Assembly: GCF_039794105.1 (NCBI RefSeq)
Contig: NZ_JBDIWA010000009.1
Location: 1-64,000 of the forward strand
Origin: Kuenenia sp039794105
GTDB taxonomy: Bacteria; Planctomycetota; Brocadiia; Brocadiales; Brocadiaceae
DNA: 64,000 bases
Direction of reading: 5' to 3'
A model generated the notes under the pieces. That model was not told the DNA's origin and searched no databases. It saw only the letters and a list, made by a program, of their open reading frames with translations. Position 1 is the first letter of the stretch; every line of letters starts with the position of its first letter. This document shows positions 18,304 to 27,448 of this stretch, in pieces. The position numbers and the translations under genes were made by a program.

Positions 18304-19299
18304 TTACCACCTAATAACACATGATCCCCACGTCAATCCTCCCCCGAAAGCTACCAACATCACTAAATCGCCTTTCCTGAGTCTTCCTTCCTGCTGCGCC
18401 TCATCAATTGCTATGGGAACTGAAGCAGAAGATGTATTCCCATATTTATCAATATTTACAAATGCCTTTTCCATGGGCAGCTTCAGTCTTTCCATGGTTG
18501 CTTCAATGATTCTCAGATTGCTTTGATGGGGGATAATTAAATCGATATCCTGAACAGCAAAACCATTTTTTTGTGCAGTTTCTATCACCAGGTTGGTAAT
18601 GGTATTAATTGCGAGTTTAAAGACTTCTTTTCCTTTAAACCGGATATAATGCAACCTTTCTTGCACCGACTCTGTAGTTGCAGGGTGTTTTGAGCCGCCG
18701 CCCGGTATTATAAGTACGTCAGCATACGTTCCGTCAGAGACCACTCGTGTGTCTAATATTTGATGTTTTTCCTTATTGTTTTGAAGTACGACTGCGCCAG
18801 CCCCGTCCCCAAACAAAATACAGGTAGCCCGGTCTGTATAGTCGGTAATCTTTGATAAACATTCTGCGCCCACCACTAAAACAGTTTTCGCAGCTCCCGA
18901 ATTTATAACACTTTGCCCTATGGAAAGTGCGTACACAAATCCGGCACAAGCCGCTGAAATATCAAATGCGCTTGCATGGACAGCGCCAATTTGCTTTTGC
19001 AAACAACAGGAAGTGGAAGGAAAAAGGTAGTCGGGGGTAATGGTGGAAGTAATAATCATATCGATTTCTTCCGCTGATATCCCGGCATTTTCTATTGCTT
19101 TTAACGAAGCTATGGCGCCAAGATCTGATGTTGTCACCCCATTCTCAACAATACGACGCTCCCTTATTCCTGTCCGTTGCAGAATCCAATCGTCCGTAGT
19201 GTCTACCAATTTTTCCAGAGCATGATTGGTTAATATCTTTTCAGGAAGGTATGACCCCACCCCTGTTATCGATGCTATTTGATTTTGGTGTACGTTCAA
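18304..19299 (-). CDS. fabH: Beta-ketoacyl-ACP synthase III
   Basis: Starts fatty acid synthesis by condensing acetyl-CoA with malonyl-ACP. The catalytic Cys is in FDISAACAGFVYAL near residue 115, the His in LIIPHQSNLRI near residue 252 and the Asn in DKYGNTSSASVP near residue 282. The C-terminal VAFGGGLTWGSCVIRW is canonical. The 331-aa length is standard. It follows plsX after 39 bases and precedes fabD by 4, so the three are likely one transcript. Confidence 0.98.
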   Translation of the reverse strand: MNVHQNQIASITGVGSYLPEKILTNHALEKLVDTTDDWILQRTGIRERRIVENGVTTSDLGAIASLKAIENAGISAEEIDMIITSTITPDYLFPSTSCCLQKQIGAVHASAFDISAACAGFVYALSIGQSVINSGAAKTVLVVGAECLSKITDYTDRATCILFGDGAGAVVLQNNKEKHQILDTRVVSDGTYADVLIIPGGGSKHPATTESVQERLHYIRFKGKEVFKLAINTITNLVIETAQKNGFAVQDIDLIIPHQSNLRIIEATMERLKLPMEKAFVNIDKYGNTSSASVPIAIDEAQQEGRLRKGDLVMLVAFGGGLTWGSCVIRW

Positions 19300-19338
19300 T
19301 TTCTCATTGCCCAGAGAAGGTGCAAAGCCTTTAAAAAC

Positions 19339-20355
19339 TTAAGCAACTTCTGCCGTAAGTGTATTGGATTTTTCCAGTTCCGAAATAATATGCCCGTTAA
19401 CTGCTGTTTTTGTTAATTTCAATGCCGCCTTTATGGCATTTTGTATAGCCCGCGCGTCAGATCTCCCGTGGCAAATAATACAAACGCCATTTACCCCCAG
19501 CAATGGAACGCCTCCGTATTCGGCAAAATCCATTTTTGCCTTTAACGATTGGAAAACCGGTTTGCACAAAAGCAGTCCAAGTTTTGCCCAAAACCTGTTC
19601 ATCGATTCTGCTTTTATCGTGGTAAGAAGGTTCTTCGCCATCCCCTCCGCAAATTTCAATATTACATTTCCCACAAACCCTTCACAAACGACGACGTCTG
19701 CCTTGCCATCAAATATCTCACGGCTTTCAATATTCCCGATAAAATTTAAATGTGAGTTGGAAAGAAGCGAAAAGGTTTCCCTGACCAGATCGTTTCCCTT
19801 TGCGTCCTCTTCTCCTATATTGAGAAGCCCAACCCTGGGATTTTCTTTATTCATGAGGTGCTTGCAGACCGTTGACGCCATAATTCCATACTGATACAAG
19901 TGTAAAGGCTTGCAACTGATATTGGCGCCTGCATCGATAATCAGACATGATCCATAAAGGGTGGGAAGGGATATCGCAATGCCTGGACGGCGAATGCCTT
20001 TCAATGTTTTCATATGTAGCATTGCCGCCGCTACCGTTGCCCCCGTATGCCCCGCACTGACGAGTGCATCAGCTTTCCCCTTAGCAACCAATTCAACACT
20101 TTGCGTAATGGAAGAGTTTATCTTTTGCCGTATGGAATGCGTTGCAGGATCCTCCATGCCGACTATTTGAGCCGCATGATGAATGGTTATATTTTTGGGA
20201 ATGGTTCCGCCAAGATGTAATTCGTGTTTAATTCTGTTTTCGTCACCGACCAATATAATCTCAGCATCAGACACCTGTTGCGCAGCCAGGACAGAGCCTT
20301 TGACAATTTCTTGCGGCGCCTTATCCCCGCCCATGGCGTCTACCGCAATCCTCAT
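19339..20355 (-). CDS. plsX: Phosphate acyltransferase
   Basis: Converts acyl-ACP to acyl-phosphate for phospholipid synthesis. The N terminus MRIAVDAMGGDKAPQEIVKG is the signature; GHTGATVAAAMLHMKTLKGIRRPGIA and NIGEEDAKGNDLVRETF are conserved blocks. The start at 20355 is chosen because the family begins exactly there, whereas an upstream in-frame Met at 20370 would overlap the end of rpmF. The protein is about 338 aa. The C terminus ends with a short extra tail after IISEL. Confidence 0.97.
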   Translation of the reverse strand: MRIAVDAMGGDKAPQEIVKGSVLAAQQVSDAEIILVGDENRIKHELHLGGTIPKNITIHHAAQIVGMEDPATHSIRQKINSSITQSVELVAKGKADALVSAGHTGATVAAAMLHMKTLKGIRRPGIAISLPTLYGSCLIIDAGANISCKPLHLYQYGIMASTVCKHLMNKENPRVGLLNIGEEDAKGNDLVRETFSLLSNSHLNFIGNIESREIFDGKADVVVCEGFVGNVILKFAEGMAKNLLTTIKAESMNRFWAKLGLLLCKPVFQSLKAKMDFAEYGGVPLLGVNGVCIICHGRSDARAIQNAIKAALKLTKTAVNGHIISELEKSNTLTAEVA

Positions 20356-20359
20356 AAAC

Positions 20360-20587
20360 TTACCTTTCAACAGAAATTACCTGCCTGCCCCGGTAATATC
20401 CGCAGTTATGGCATACTGTATGCGGTTGATTTACTTGTTTACAGTGCGAACAAACATAACGTTTGGAGCGGATACGCCCCCCCTTTTCTAAATTTTTATC
20501 TAACGGAAAAACTGGAGCCGTAAGTTTATCGTGCGTACGTCTTTTACGTGTTCTTGAGTTAGAATGTCTCCTCTTTGGATTAGCCAT
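20360..20587 (-). CDS. rpmF: 50S ribosomal protein L32
   Basis: A 75-aa basic protein beginning MANPKRRHSNSRTRKRRTHDKL, the L32 signature. Two zinc-binding CxxC pairs (CSHC and CHNC) are retained, which marks the zinc-containing C+ type. It sits immediately upstream of plsX, the usual arrangement linking ribosome and lipid synthesis. As the first gene of the run, its upstream gap should hold the operon promoter. Confidence 0.97.
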   Translation of the reverse strand: MANPKRRHSNSRTRKRRTHDKLTAPVFPLDKNLEKGGRIRSKRYVCSHCKQVNQPHTVCHNCGYYRGRQVISVER

Positions 20588-20991
20588 TTAAAACCTCATT
20601 GTTAAAAATTTATTTAATAGTTTACACAGAACTGATTCAGCAATGCTGGAATATACATATAGTTATTTCACCGGATTTTGCCAATAATACCGGAAATACT
20701 TTCTCCCTGATGCGTTCATTTTATAGAAGCAGGATTATACACATTATTTTTTAAATTAACAATACTATTTATAGGCGTCCGGCCTCAACACCGGCAAAAT
20801 TTTACCAGTGCGGTGGTTTGCTTCCTTTTTGGAAAAAACACAGATAATTACTATCACTGCAATGACAAAAAAAACTCAAGTCTTTGAAGTACAAAATTAT
20901 ATGTGCCAAAAGGACAAATTGCAAAAAAATTAAGGCAACAATCTGGTTTTTTGAAAAATCTCAATAAAATTAAAGGTCGCCATCTTTTTAC
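20588..20991. other. Intergenic region upstream of rpmF and downstream of alaS
   Basis: About 400 AT-rich bases without a credible frame. It must contain the promoter of the rpmF-fab run. A segment near 20949 (GGTTTTTTGAAAAATCTCAA) resembles the arms of the MITEs at 63.0-63.6 kb. Confidence 0.5.
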
Positions 20992-23649
20992 TTAAGAAAC
21001 CTTCTGCAGGATTTCTTTGCTGAACAACGTTTCGGCAAAATCAAGCGCTTCGTCTAATTTACCAACCGCCTGTCCACCCGCTTGCGCCATCTCCGGTCTT
21101 CCGCCGCCTCCTCCGCCGACTATTTTTGCAACCTCTTTTGAGATATTCCCCGCATGCAAACCACGGGAAGCCAGGCCTGGGCTTAAAGAAATAATTACTA
21201 TTACACGCCCATTCTGAACGCTTCCCAATGCTACTGCGGTTTCCTTTTCTGATTTCATCAGCATGTCCGCCGTTCTTCTCATATCATTCGCCGATGCATT
21301 ATCTATTCTCTTTGTTATAATGTTAACGCCTGAAACTTCTTTTGCAGTCACGGAAAACGAATCAATTTTCTCCAGTAATTCTTTTTGCTTTTGTTTATGA
21401 AGTTCTTTGTGGAGTTTTTTTACTTCATTCAGGAGTTCCTGTGTTTTTGAAGAAAGATCTTCCTCGCACGCATTCAATATGCCGCACAATTCCTGAACAA
21501 TCTCCTCCTTCTCCCTGTCCCTGGTTAATGCCGAAATGCCTGTGATCGCCTCTATACGACGTATTCCCGCAGCGACAGAGGATTCCCCGACGATTCTGAA
21601 GAGTCCTATTTCTCCGGTATTGTTTATGTGCGTACCGCCACAAAGTTCCTTGCTAAAATCTCCGATGGAAACCATTCTGACCCGTTCCTCGTATTTTTCT
21701 CCAAAAAGGGCTACGGCTCCGGCATTTCTTGCTTCCTGAAGCGTTTGTTCTTTCACCGACACGGGCGCATTTTCCATTATTTTTTCGTTTACCAGATCCT
21801 CGATACGGTCAATTTCCTCCTTCGTCAAAGAGGAAAAGTGATGAAAGTCAAAGCGTAGACGGTCCGGGGACACCATTGAGCCCGCCTGTTCTGCATGTCT
21901 GCCAATGACATTCCGCAATACCCAATGAAGCACGTGCGTCGCCGTATGATTTCTTTTTATTAAACCTCTCCTGTGCGTATCTATTCGCGCATCAATCATA
22001 TCGCCCGTCCTCACTATGCCTTTTGTTATCTTTCCGATATGAATGATAAAGGAATCGTTCTTTTTTGTATCAGTTATACAAACATGAATCCCCTCCGATT
22101 CAAGGATTCCCGTGTCTCCAATTTGTCCGCCGGACTCACCATAAAAGGGCGTCTGATCGAAAACTATCGATACCTCGCTTCCGGCTTCAGCCTTTTCAAT
22201 AAGGTGGTCTCCCTGAACAATAGCAATGATCCTCGCACTGCATGAATCCTTTTCGTACCCTAAGAATGTTGTGCCTTTTGATATCTCTTTAATCTTGCCC
22301 AAAAAACCGGCGTCAAATACCTGACCGGTCATAGAGGATGACGACCTTGCCTGCATCCGCTGGCGTTTCAATTCCACTTCAACACCGGCGCTATCCATGG
22401 CAAAACCGTGTTCCCTGAGAATTAATTCGGTCATGTCCAAAGGGAAGCCATATGTATCATATAATTTAAAAGCCTCTTTTCCCGGAAGCTCTTTTATTTT
22501 ATTCTTTTGCATTGTATCCATTAACTCTTTTAACCGTACCGTCCCCAGTTCCAGAGTTTCGAGGAATTTTTCTTCCTCGCTTTTTATGATCCTTGCGATA
22601 TTCTCCCTGCGTTGTTTAATATCCGGATAATAATCCTGCATAAGATCGCTGATAATTGGCACGAGCTTGTATAAAAAACATTCTTTTAAGCCAAGTTGCG
22701 CGCCATCACGGATAGCCCTTCTCAGTAAACGCCTTTCCACATATCCCCGCCCTTCATTCCCTGGCAAAACGCCATCGGCAATGCAAAAAATACAGGCCTT
22801 TACATGGTCGGCTATCCGGCGCATACATACGGCGTTTTCTTTTTTATCATGATACCGCAGGTGTGTAATATCTTCTATCGATTTAATTACAGGGGCAAAA
22901 ATATCTATATCGAAGTTTGTCGGCACTCCCTGCATAACACGCGCCATTCTCTCCAGTCCCATGCCTGTATCTACATTTTTGTTGGGCAATGGTTCCAGCC
23001 TGCCATCTTCTTTTCGGTCAAATTGCGTAAACACCAGATTCCAGATTTCGACAAAGCGGTCGCAATCGCAGGCAGGCTCACATTCTTCCCGGCCACAACC
23101 AACACCTGCTCCCTGGTCGTAAAATATTTCTGAGCAGGGGCCGCAAGGGCCGTTAGGGCCTTGTGCAGGGGCATTTGCAGGCCAAAAATTGTCATTTTCG
23201 CCGTAGGAATAGATTTTTGATTTGGAAATGCGGATATGTTTTTCCCATATTTCGTATGATTCGGGGTCATCTTTATACACACTGACAAAAAGTTTCTCTT
23301 CCGGTAATCTTAATTCCTGCACGAGGAACTCCCACGCCCATGCAATGGTTTCTCTTTTAAAATAATCGCCAAAGGAAAAATTGCCCAGCATTTCAAAAAA
23401 AGTATGGTGCGAAGCCGTTCTGCCAACATTTTCCAAATCCCCCGTTCGAAGGCATTTTTGGCAAGTTGTCGCCCTTTTTATATTTAATCGTCCCTTACCA
23501 AGGAACATATCTTTGAACTGATTCATCCCTGCACCCGTAAAAAGAAGCGTAGCGTCTCCCTGCGGGACAAGCGAATCTCCTGGCCAGATTACATGGGATT
23601 TCTTTTCGAAGAATGTTAAAAATTTATTGCGAATTTCACCGGTATTCAT
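20992..23649 (-). CDS. alaS: Alanine--tRNA ligase
   Basis: Class II synthetase with fused editing domain. The aminoacylation core begins MNTGEIRNKFLTFFEKKSH and contains GRTASHHTFFEMLGNFSFGDYFK. The editing site motifs are RNHTATHVLHW (HxxxH near residue 575) and CGGTHINNTGEIG. The C-Ala domain ends with the glycine-rich GGGGGGRPEMAQAGG block near residue 850. The length of 885 aa is complete. Only 3 bases separate it from recA upstream, so the two genes are almost certainly co-transcribed, an arrangement found in several bacterial groups. Confidence 0.98.
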   Translation of the reverse strand: MNTGEIRNKFLTFFEKKSHVIWPGDSLVPQGDATLLFTGAGMNQFKDMFLGKGRLNIKRATTCQKCLRTGDLENVGRTASHHTFFEMLGNFSFGDYFKRETIAWAWEFLVQELRLPEEKLFVSVYKDDPESYEIWEKHIRISKSKIYSYGENDNFWPANAPAQGPNGPCGPCSEIFYDQGAGVGCGREECEPACDCDRFVEIWNLVFTQFDRKEDGRLEPLPNKNVDTGMGLERMARVMQGVPTNFDIDIFAPVIKSIEDITHLRYHDKKENAVCMRRIADHVKACIFCIADGVLPGNEGRGYVERRLLRRAIRDGAQLGLKECFLYKLVPIISDLMQDYYPDIKQRRENIARIIKSEEEKFLETLELGTVRLKELMDTMQKNKIKELPGKEAFKLYDTYGFPLDMTELILREHGFAMDSAGVEVELKRQRMQARSSSSMTGQVFDAGFLGKIKEISKGTTFLGYEKDSCSARIIAIVQGDHLIEKAEAGSEVSIVFDQTPFYGESGGQIGDTGILESEGIHVCITDTKKNDSFIIHIGKITKGIVRTGDMIDARIDTHRRGLIKRNHTATHVLHWVLRNVIGRHAEQAGSMVSPDRLRFDFHHFSSLTKEEIDRIEDLVNEKIMENAPVSVKEQTLQEARNAGAVALFGEKYEERVRMVSIGDFSKELCGGTHINNTGEIGLFRIVGESSVAAGIRRIEAITGISALTRDREKEEIVQELCGILNACEEDLSSKTQELLNEVKKLHKELHKQKQKELLEKIDSFSVTAKEVSGVNIITKRIDNASANDMRRTADMLMKSEKETAVALGSVQNGRVIVIISLSPGLASRGLHAGNISKEVAKIVGGGGGGRPEMAQAGGQAVGKLDEALDFAETLFSKEILQKVS

Positions 23650-23652
23650 ACG

Positions 23653-24747
23653 TTAATTACTTTTCGCTCTCTTCGAAGGTGTGCTTTTTTCCGTACTTTC
23701 AGGGGGTTTTTCGGGAGGCTTTTGAGACGCCGCAGAAGGCAGTACTATTTTCAGGATTGATTGTTCAATTTCTTTCATCATTTCAGGATGTTCCGTGAGA
23801 AATTGCCTGGAATTCTCCCTGCCCTGCCCCAGCCGGGTTTCTCTATATGAATACCACGTCCCCGATTTTTCAATAATATTATGTTCAGCGCCAAGGTCAA
23901 GGACGTCTCCTGCCCGCGATATGCCTGTATTGTAAAGGATGTCAAATTCCGCTCTTTTAAAAGGCGCTGCAACCTTATTTTTTGCAATAGTGGCGCGAAC
24001 TCTGCTTCCGATTATTGCATCGCCGTCTTTTATACTTCCAATCCGCCGAATATCAACACGCACCGACGCATAAAATTTTAATGCCCTGCCTCCAGGCGTG
24101 GTTTCCGGATTTCCTCCATACATAACGCCAATCTTTTCACGAATCTGATTGATAAAAATTACGCTTGTTCTTGATTTTGAAATGCACGCGGTAAGCTTGC
24201 GTAATGCCTGCGACATCAGCCTTGCCTGTAATCCTATATGTGTATCTCCCATTTCTCCTTCAATTTCAGCACGTGGCACAAGGGCCGCTACCGAGTCAAC
24301 CACTATTACGTCAACAGCATTGCTCCTTACGAGCAGTTCTGCTATCTCCAGCGCTTGTTCTCCGGTGTCTGGCTGATTGACCATTAAATCATTCAAATTT
24401 ACACCCAATCTTTTTGCATATTCGGAGTCCAGCGCATGTTCAGCATCGATAAATGCAGCTACCCCGCCCCCCCTCTGCGCATTTGCGATAATTTGAAGCG
24501 TTAGGGTGGTTTTGCCCGAAGATTCCTGCCCGAATATTTCAATGACTCTTCCGCGCGGAATTCCCCCCACGCCAAGCGCAACATCTAATGATAACGCACC
24601 GGTAGAAATTACGGGAACATCCAGTTTCGTATCGCCCCCTAATTTCATTATCGTCCCTTTTCCAAACTGTTTATCGATGTGCGAAATTGCTCTCTCCAAT
24701 GCTTGTTGCCGTTTTTCCTTATCAGGTATTTCTGTATTAGTAGTCAT
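23653..24747 (-). CDS. recA: Recombinase RecA
   Basis: Strand-exchange and SOS co-protease. The Walker A motif is GQESSGKTT near residue 72 (the family usually has GPESSGKTT; Gln replaces Pro). VIVVDSVAALVP is Walker B and GGRALKFYASVRVDIRR is the conserved loop 2 neighbourhood. The C-terminal tail is Lys/Pro/Ser rich (KPPEKPPESTEKSTPSKRAKSN) instead of the acidic tail of E. coli. The length of 364 aa is normal. No clear SOS box could be picked out upstream. It precedes alaS by 3 bases. Confidence 0.98.
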   Translation of the reverse strand: MTTNTEIPDKEKRQQALERAISHIDKQFGKGTIMKLGGDTKLDVPVISTGALSLDVALGVGGIPRGRVIEIFGQESSGKTTLTLQIIANAQRGGGVAAFIDAEHALDSEYAKRLGVNLNDLMVNQPDTGEQALEIAELLVRSNAVDVIVVDSVAALVPRAEIEGEMGDTHIGLQARLMSQALRKLTACISKSRTSVIFINQIREKIGVMYGGNPETTPGGRALKFYASVRVDIRRIGSIKDGDAIIGSRVRATIAKNKVAAPFKRAEFDILYNTGISRAGDVLDLGAEHNIIEKSGTWYSYRETRLGQGRENSRQFLTEHPEMMKEIEQSILKIVLPSAASQKPPEKPPESTEKSTPSKRAKSN

Positions 24748-24842
24748 ATTTGTAAGAGAAAGATAAAGTTATCGTTTATAAAAATAATATGATTTGCATG
24801 AGATAAATAAGAAATCTTTTTTTGATAGTAATATTATAAAAG

Positions 24843-25406
24843 TTACACAAAACGAATATTACTTACCCTTGTGTATATCGGCCCCTCCCGAGTGAGATCA
24901 CTCTTCATTAACACCAGGTGATCAATGTTTTCTTGCCCAAAGGTAAATTCTCTGTATGAATGTACACACTCCACAAGTTTCTTTATATTTTTATGTGTTT
25001 TAACCCGCCCGACAGTAATATGCGCCTCAAATGTATGTTCATCGTATGGTACTCCAAGCGCGGTTAAGTGCCTGTTTAATCTTTCATAAATAGAAGCCAG
25101 GGCGCCACTTGAATCCACAGCTCCGGCGAAGATTACACGCGGATATTTACCAGCGGGAAAAGTACCGGCGCCGCTATAGCAAATATCAAACGGTTTTATC
25201 TCAATGACAGATTGATGAATAACGTCAACAATCCCGTCAATCTTCTCTTCATCAGTATTGCCAATAAATTTTATTGTAATATGAAGATTTTGAGGCGCCA
25301 CCCATTTTACATCAGCAGAAGCCTTTTTAAGGTCGTTTTGAAAATGTAATACTTTTTCCCGGACCGCATCTGTAATCTCAATCGCAATGAAAAGCCTTAC
25401 GCCCAT
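24843..25406 (-). CDS. thpR: RNA 2',3'-cyclic phosphodiesterase
   Basis: A 2H-phosphoesterase of 187 aa. The two HxTx motifs are LHITIKFIG near residue 47 and AHITVGRV near residue 128, both intact. The N terminus VRLFIAIEITDAVRE is typical of the ThpR/LigT family, which opens 2',3'-cyclic phosphate ends of RNA. It lies upstream of recA on the same strand; in many genomes thpR is next to cinA or recA. The gap to recA is 95 bases, so co-transcription is possible. Confidence 0.94.
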   Translation of the reverse strand: MGVRLFIAIEITDAVREKVLHFQNDLKKASADVKWVAPQNLHITIKFIGNTDEEKIDGIVDVIHQSVIEIKPFDICYSGAGTFPAGKYPRVIFAGAVDSSGALASIYERLNRHLTALGVPYDEHTFEAHITVGRVKTHKNIKKLVECVHSYREFTFGQENIDHLVLMKSDLTREGPIYTRVSNIRFV

Positions 25407-25478
25407 TCAAAATTGCCCTGAAAAAGAATAACGCCCCCCCCCAACATGTACAAAATAAAATTGAACCAAACAAACATG

Positions 25479-25548
25479 AAATAAAAAATGCGAAATTCGA
25501 AGCACGAAATACGAAACAAATCCTAATGACAAAATGATTTGAAATGCT
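25479..25548. repeat. Degenerate heptamer array (CGAAATT/CGAAGCA/CGAAATA family)
   Basis: Consecutive 7-bp units of the form CGAANNN continue into CCTAATGACAAAATG. The same family occurs at 50069-50118, 53031-53090 and 63350-63420. It lies in the gap between gltX and thpR. Confidence 0.75.
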
Positions 25549-25580
25549 AAACAAGCGCAGCTTTCGTACTTTGATTACCG

Positions 25581-25609
25581 TAGTAGAGACAGGTTTTAAA
25601 CCTGTCTCT
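25581..25609. repeat. Perfect palindrome GTAGAGACAGGTTT...
   Basis: The 29-base segment is a self-complementary hairpin (GTAGAGACAGGTTT, one base, complement) starting 13 bases after the gltX stop. It may stop transcription or stabilise the mRNA, but it has no T-run. Similar TAGAGACG-type pieces lie at 33350 and 41200. Confidence 0.7.
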
Positions 25610-25621
25610 ACAGTATGTTTG

Positions 25622-26980
25622 TTACAACCCAACGACATTCGTGATACCGTCCAGGTTTTTAATGGTGTTTTCAAGCCTTTTAAGTGTGGTTTCTTTTCCA
25701 AGGAGTTCCATTGTTTCAAAGATACCAGCGCTGGCGCTTCTGCCTGTTATTGCAACTCTTATAGGTTGGGCGATTTTGGAAAAACCAATACCCGCTTTTG
25801 CGGTTAAATCTCTTAAACACCCTTCCAACCCTTGTCTGTCAAAACTGTTCAGGGGAGAAATCGCTGAATAAACCTCCTTTAATATTTCAGGAATTCCTTC
25901 TCTTTTAAGGAATTTATCTGTTGCTGCCGGATCATATTCAACGGAATCCGTAAAGAAAAACCTCGTTTGATCAACCAATTCCTGGAGATTTTTAAACCGT
26001 TCATGGTACAATTCTATCAATCTGGACAGCCAATCTATTGAGATTCTCGTGGTATCGATATCCGATTTTTCAAAAAACAACCTGGCAGCAGCGGTAAGTT
26101 CTTCAATGGAGGTGTTTTTGATATACTGGCCACTCATCCAATCTAATTTAGTATTGTCGAATTGCGCACTGGTTTTGTTCACGCGCTTTAAGGAAAATTT
26201 TTCAATCATTTCCTTCATCGATAGTATTTCCTGGTCGTTTCCCGGAGACCACCCCAGCAAAGCAAGGAAGTTCACAAGCGCCTGAGGCAAATACCCTTTG
26301 TCCCTGTATTCAGTGACAGACGTTGCCCCGTGGCGTTTGCTCAACCGGGAACCGTCTTCCCCTAAAATCATTGGAATGTGTGCATATTCCGGCAACCGTA
26401 ATCCCATGGCGTTATACAGTGCTATTTGTTTTGGTGTATTTGAGATATGATCATCACCGCGAATCACATGGGTAATTTTCATATCAGCATCATCCACTAC
26501 GCAAGCGAAGTTATAGCTGGGAAAACCGTCTGCCTTAAGAATGACAAAGTCTTCAATAACAGCCGCATCAAATGTTATTGCGCCGTGAACAAGGTCGTTG
26601 AGTACGATAACATTATCTTGCATCTTAAACCGTATTGCAGTGCGCCCTTCCGCATCGGTGTCATAATATGCATTTCCCTGCGCTACCAGTTGTTCGGCAT
26701 ATCGTTTATATATCGGCAATCGTTGGCTTTGAAAGTATGGCCCTTCATCCCAATCCAAACCAAGCCATTTCATACTCTCTAAAATAGCTTGCGTTGCTTC
26801 TTTCGTAGAACGTTGCTGGTCGGTATCTTCAATCCGCAGGAGAAAAATACCGTTATTATGTCTTGCAAATAACCAGTTAAAAAGCGCCGTCCTTGCGCCG
26901 CCGATATGTAAATAACCGGTCGGACTGGGTGCAAACCGGACTCTTACTCCTCCTGATATTACATCATCATTTTTATACAT
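25622..26980 (-). CDS. gltX: Glutamate--tRNA ligase
   Basis: Class I synthetase charging tRNA-Glu (and possibly tRNA-Gln). The HIGH-equivalent motif is SPTGYLHIGGARTALFN near residue 20 and the KMSKS-equivalent is SRLSKRHGA near residue 225. The start is set at the ATG at 26980 (MYKNDDVISGGVRVRFAPSPTG), because the 49 extra upstream codons (to 27127) are hydrophobic, repeat-derived and outside the family alignment. This gives about 452 aa, slightly short but complete. Upstream lies a repeat-rich gap, so it probably has its own promoter. Confidence 0.96.
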   Translation of the reverse strand: MYKNDDVISGGVRVRFAPSPTGYLHIGGARTALFNWLFARHNNGIFLLRIEDTDQQRSTKEATQAILESMKWLGLDWDEGPYFQSQRLPIYKRYAEQLVAQGNAYYDTDAEGRTAIRFKMQDNVIVLNDLVHGAITFDAAVIEDFVILKADGFPSYNFACVVDDADMKITHVIRGDDHISNTPKQIALYNAMGLRLPEYAHIPMILGEDGSRLSKRHGATSVTEYRDKGYLPQALVNFLALLGWSPGNDQEILSMKEMIEKFSLKRVNKTSAQFDNTKLDWMSGQYIKNTSIEELTAAARLFFEKSDIDTTRISIDWLSRLIELYHERFKNLQELVDQTRFFFTDSVEYDPAATDKFLKREGIPEILKEVYSAISPLNSFDRQGLEGCLRDLTAKAGIGFSKIAQPIRVAITGRSASAGIFETMELLGKETTLKRLENTIKNLDGITNVVGL

Positions 26981-27448
26981 GGAATCTAGAACCAAGCACT
27001 CACAAATTACAAAAGGGAAACCACATATTACACAGATTAAAAAATTCGCCACAAGCTTACAAATGACTAATTTGTTTCGGATTTCACCATTAAATATTTT
27101 GCCAAAAAATGCAAAGAAATCAGCCATAAGGTACTATGATATAATTACGCCTGGGTAAGAAAAAGCTGGCTTTAGGGCAGGGTTGTTGTAATGTTACTAC
27201 GTTAAACTGCTGCCGGTTTCCATTCTTTACGCTCCGTCAGTATCTGGCAGTGAATATCTCAGGTGAAATACATAATTGAAAATATGATAACGAATTATGA
27301 ATAATAGTGTCAAGCGTTTTATTAACCGGCAAAATGAGGCGGTAAAGATTACCGCAATTATTTCTGGTTGAATATGATATGTTATTTTATATTTACTTTT
27401 TTAGAAATTGTGATACCCTTAAAAATGTAAATTTTGGGAGGTTTTAGT
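26981..27448. other. Intergenic region between divergent gltX and a histidine kinase
   Basis: The part next to gltX (27079-27135) resembles 15763-15824 near fabF: both carry an ATTTCAC...ATATTTTG segment followed by TGCAAAGAAAT. The remainder is AT-rich. No gene or clear promoter is visible apart from the ribosome site of the next gene. Confidence 0.5.

Noticed and set aside
25581..25609. Rho-independent terminator of gltX
   Set aside because: The hairpin is perfect but no T-run follows on the minus strand; better seen as a dispersed palindrome.
26981..27127. 49-codon N-terminal extension of gltX
   Set aside because: Hydrophobic, repeat-derived and outside the family; the synthetase starts at 26980.
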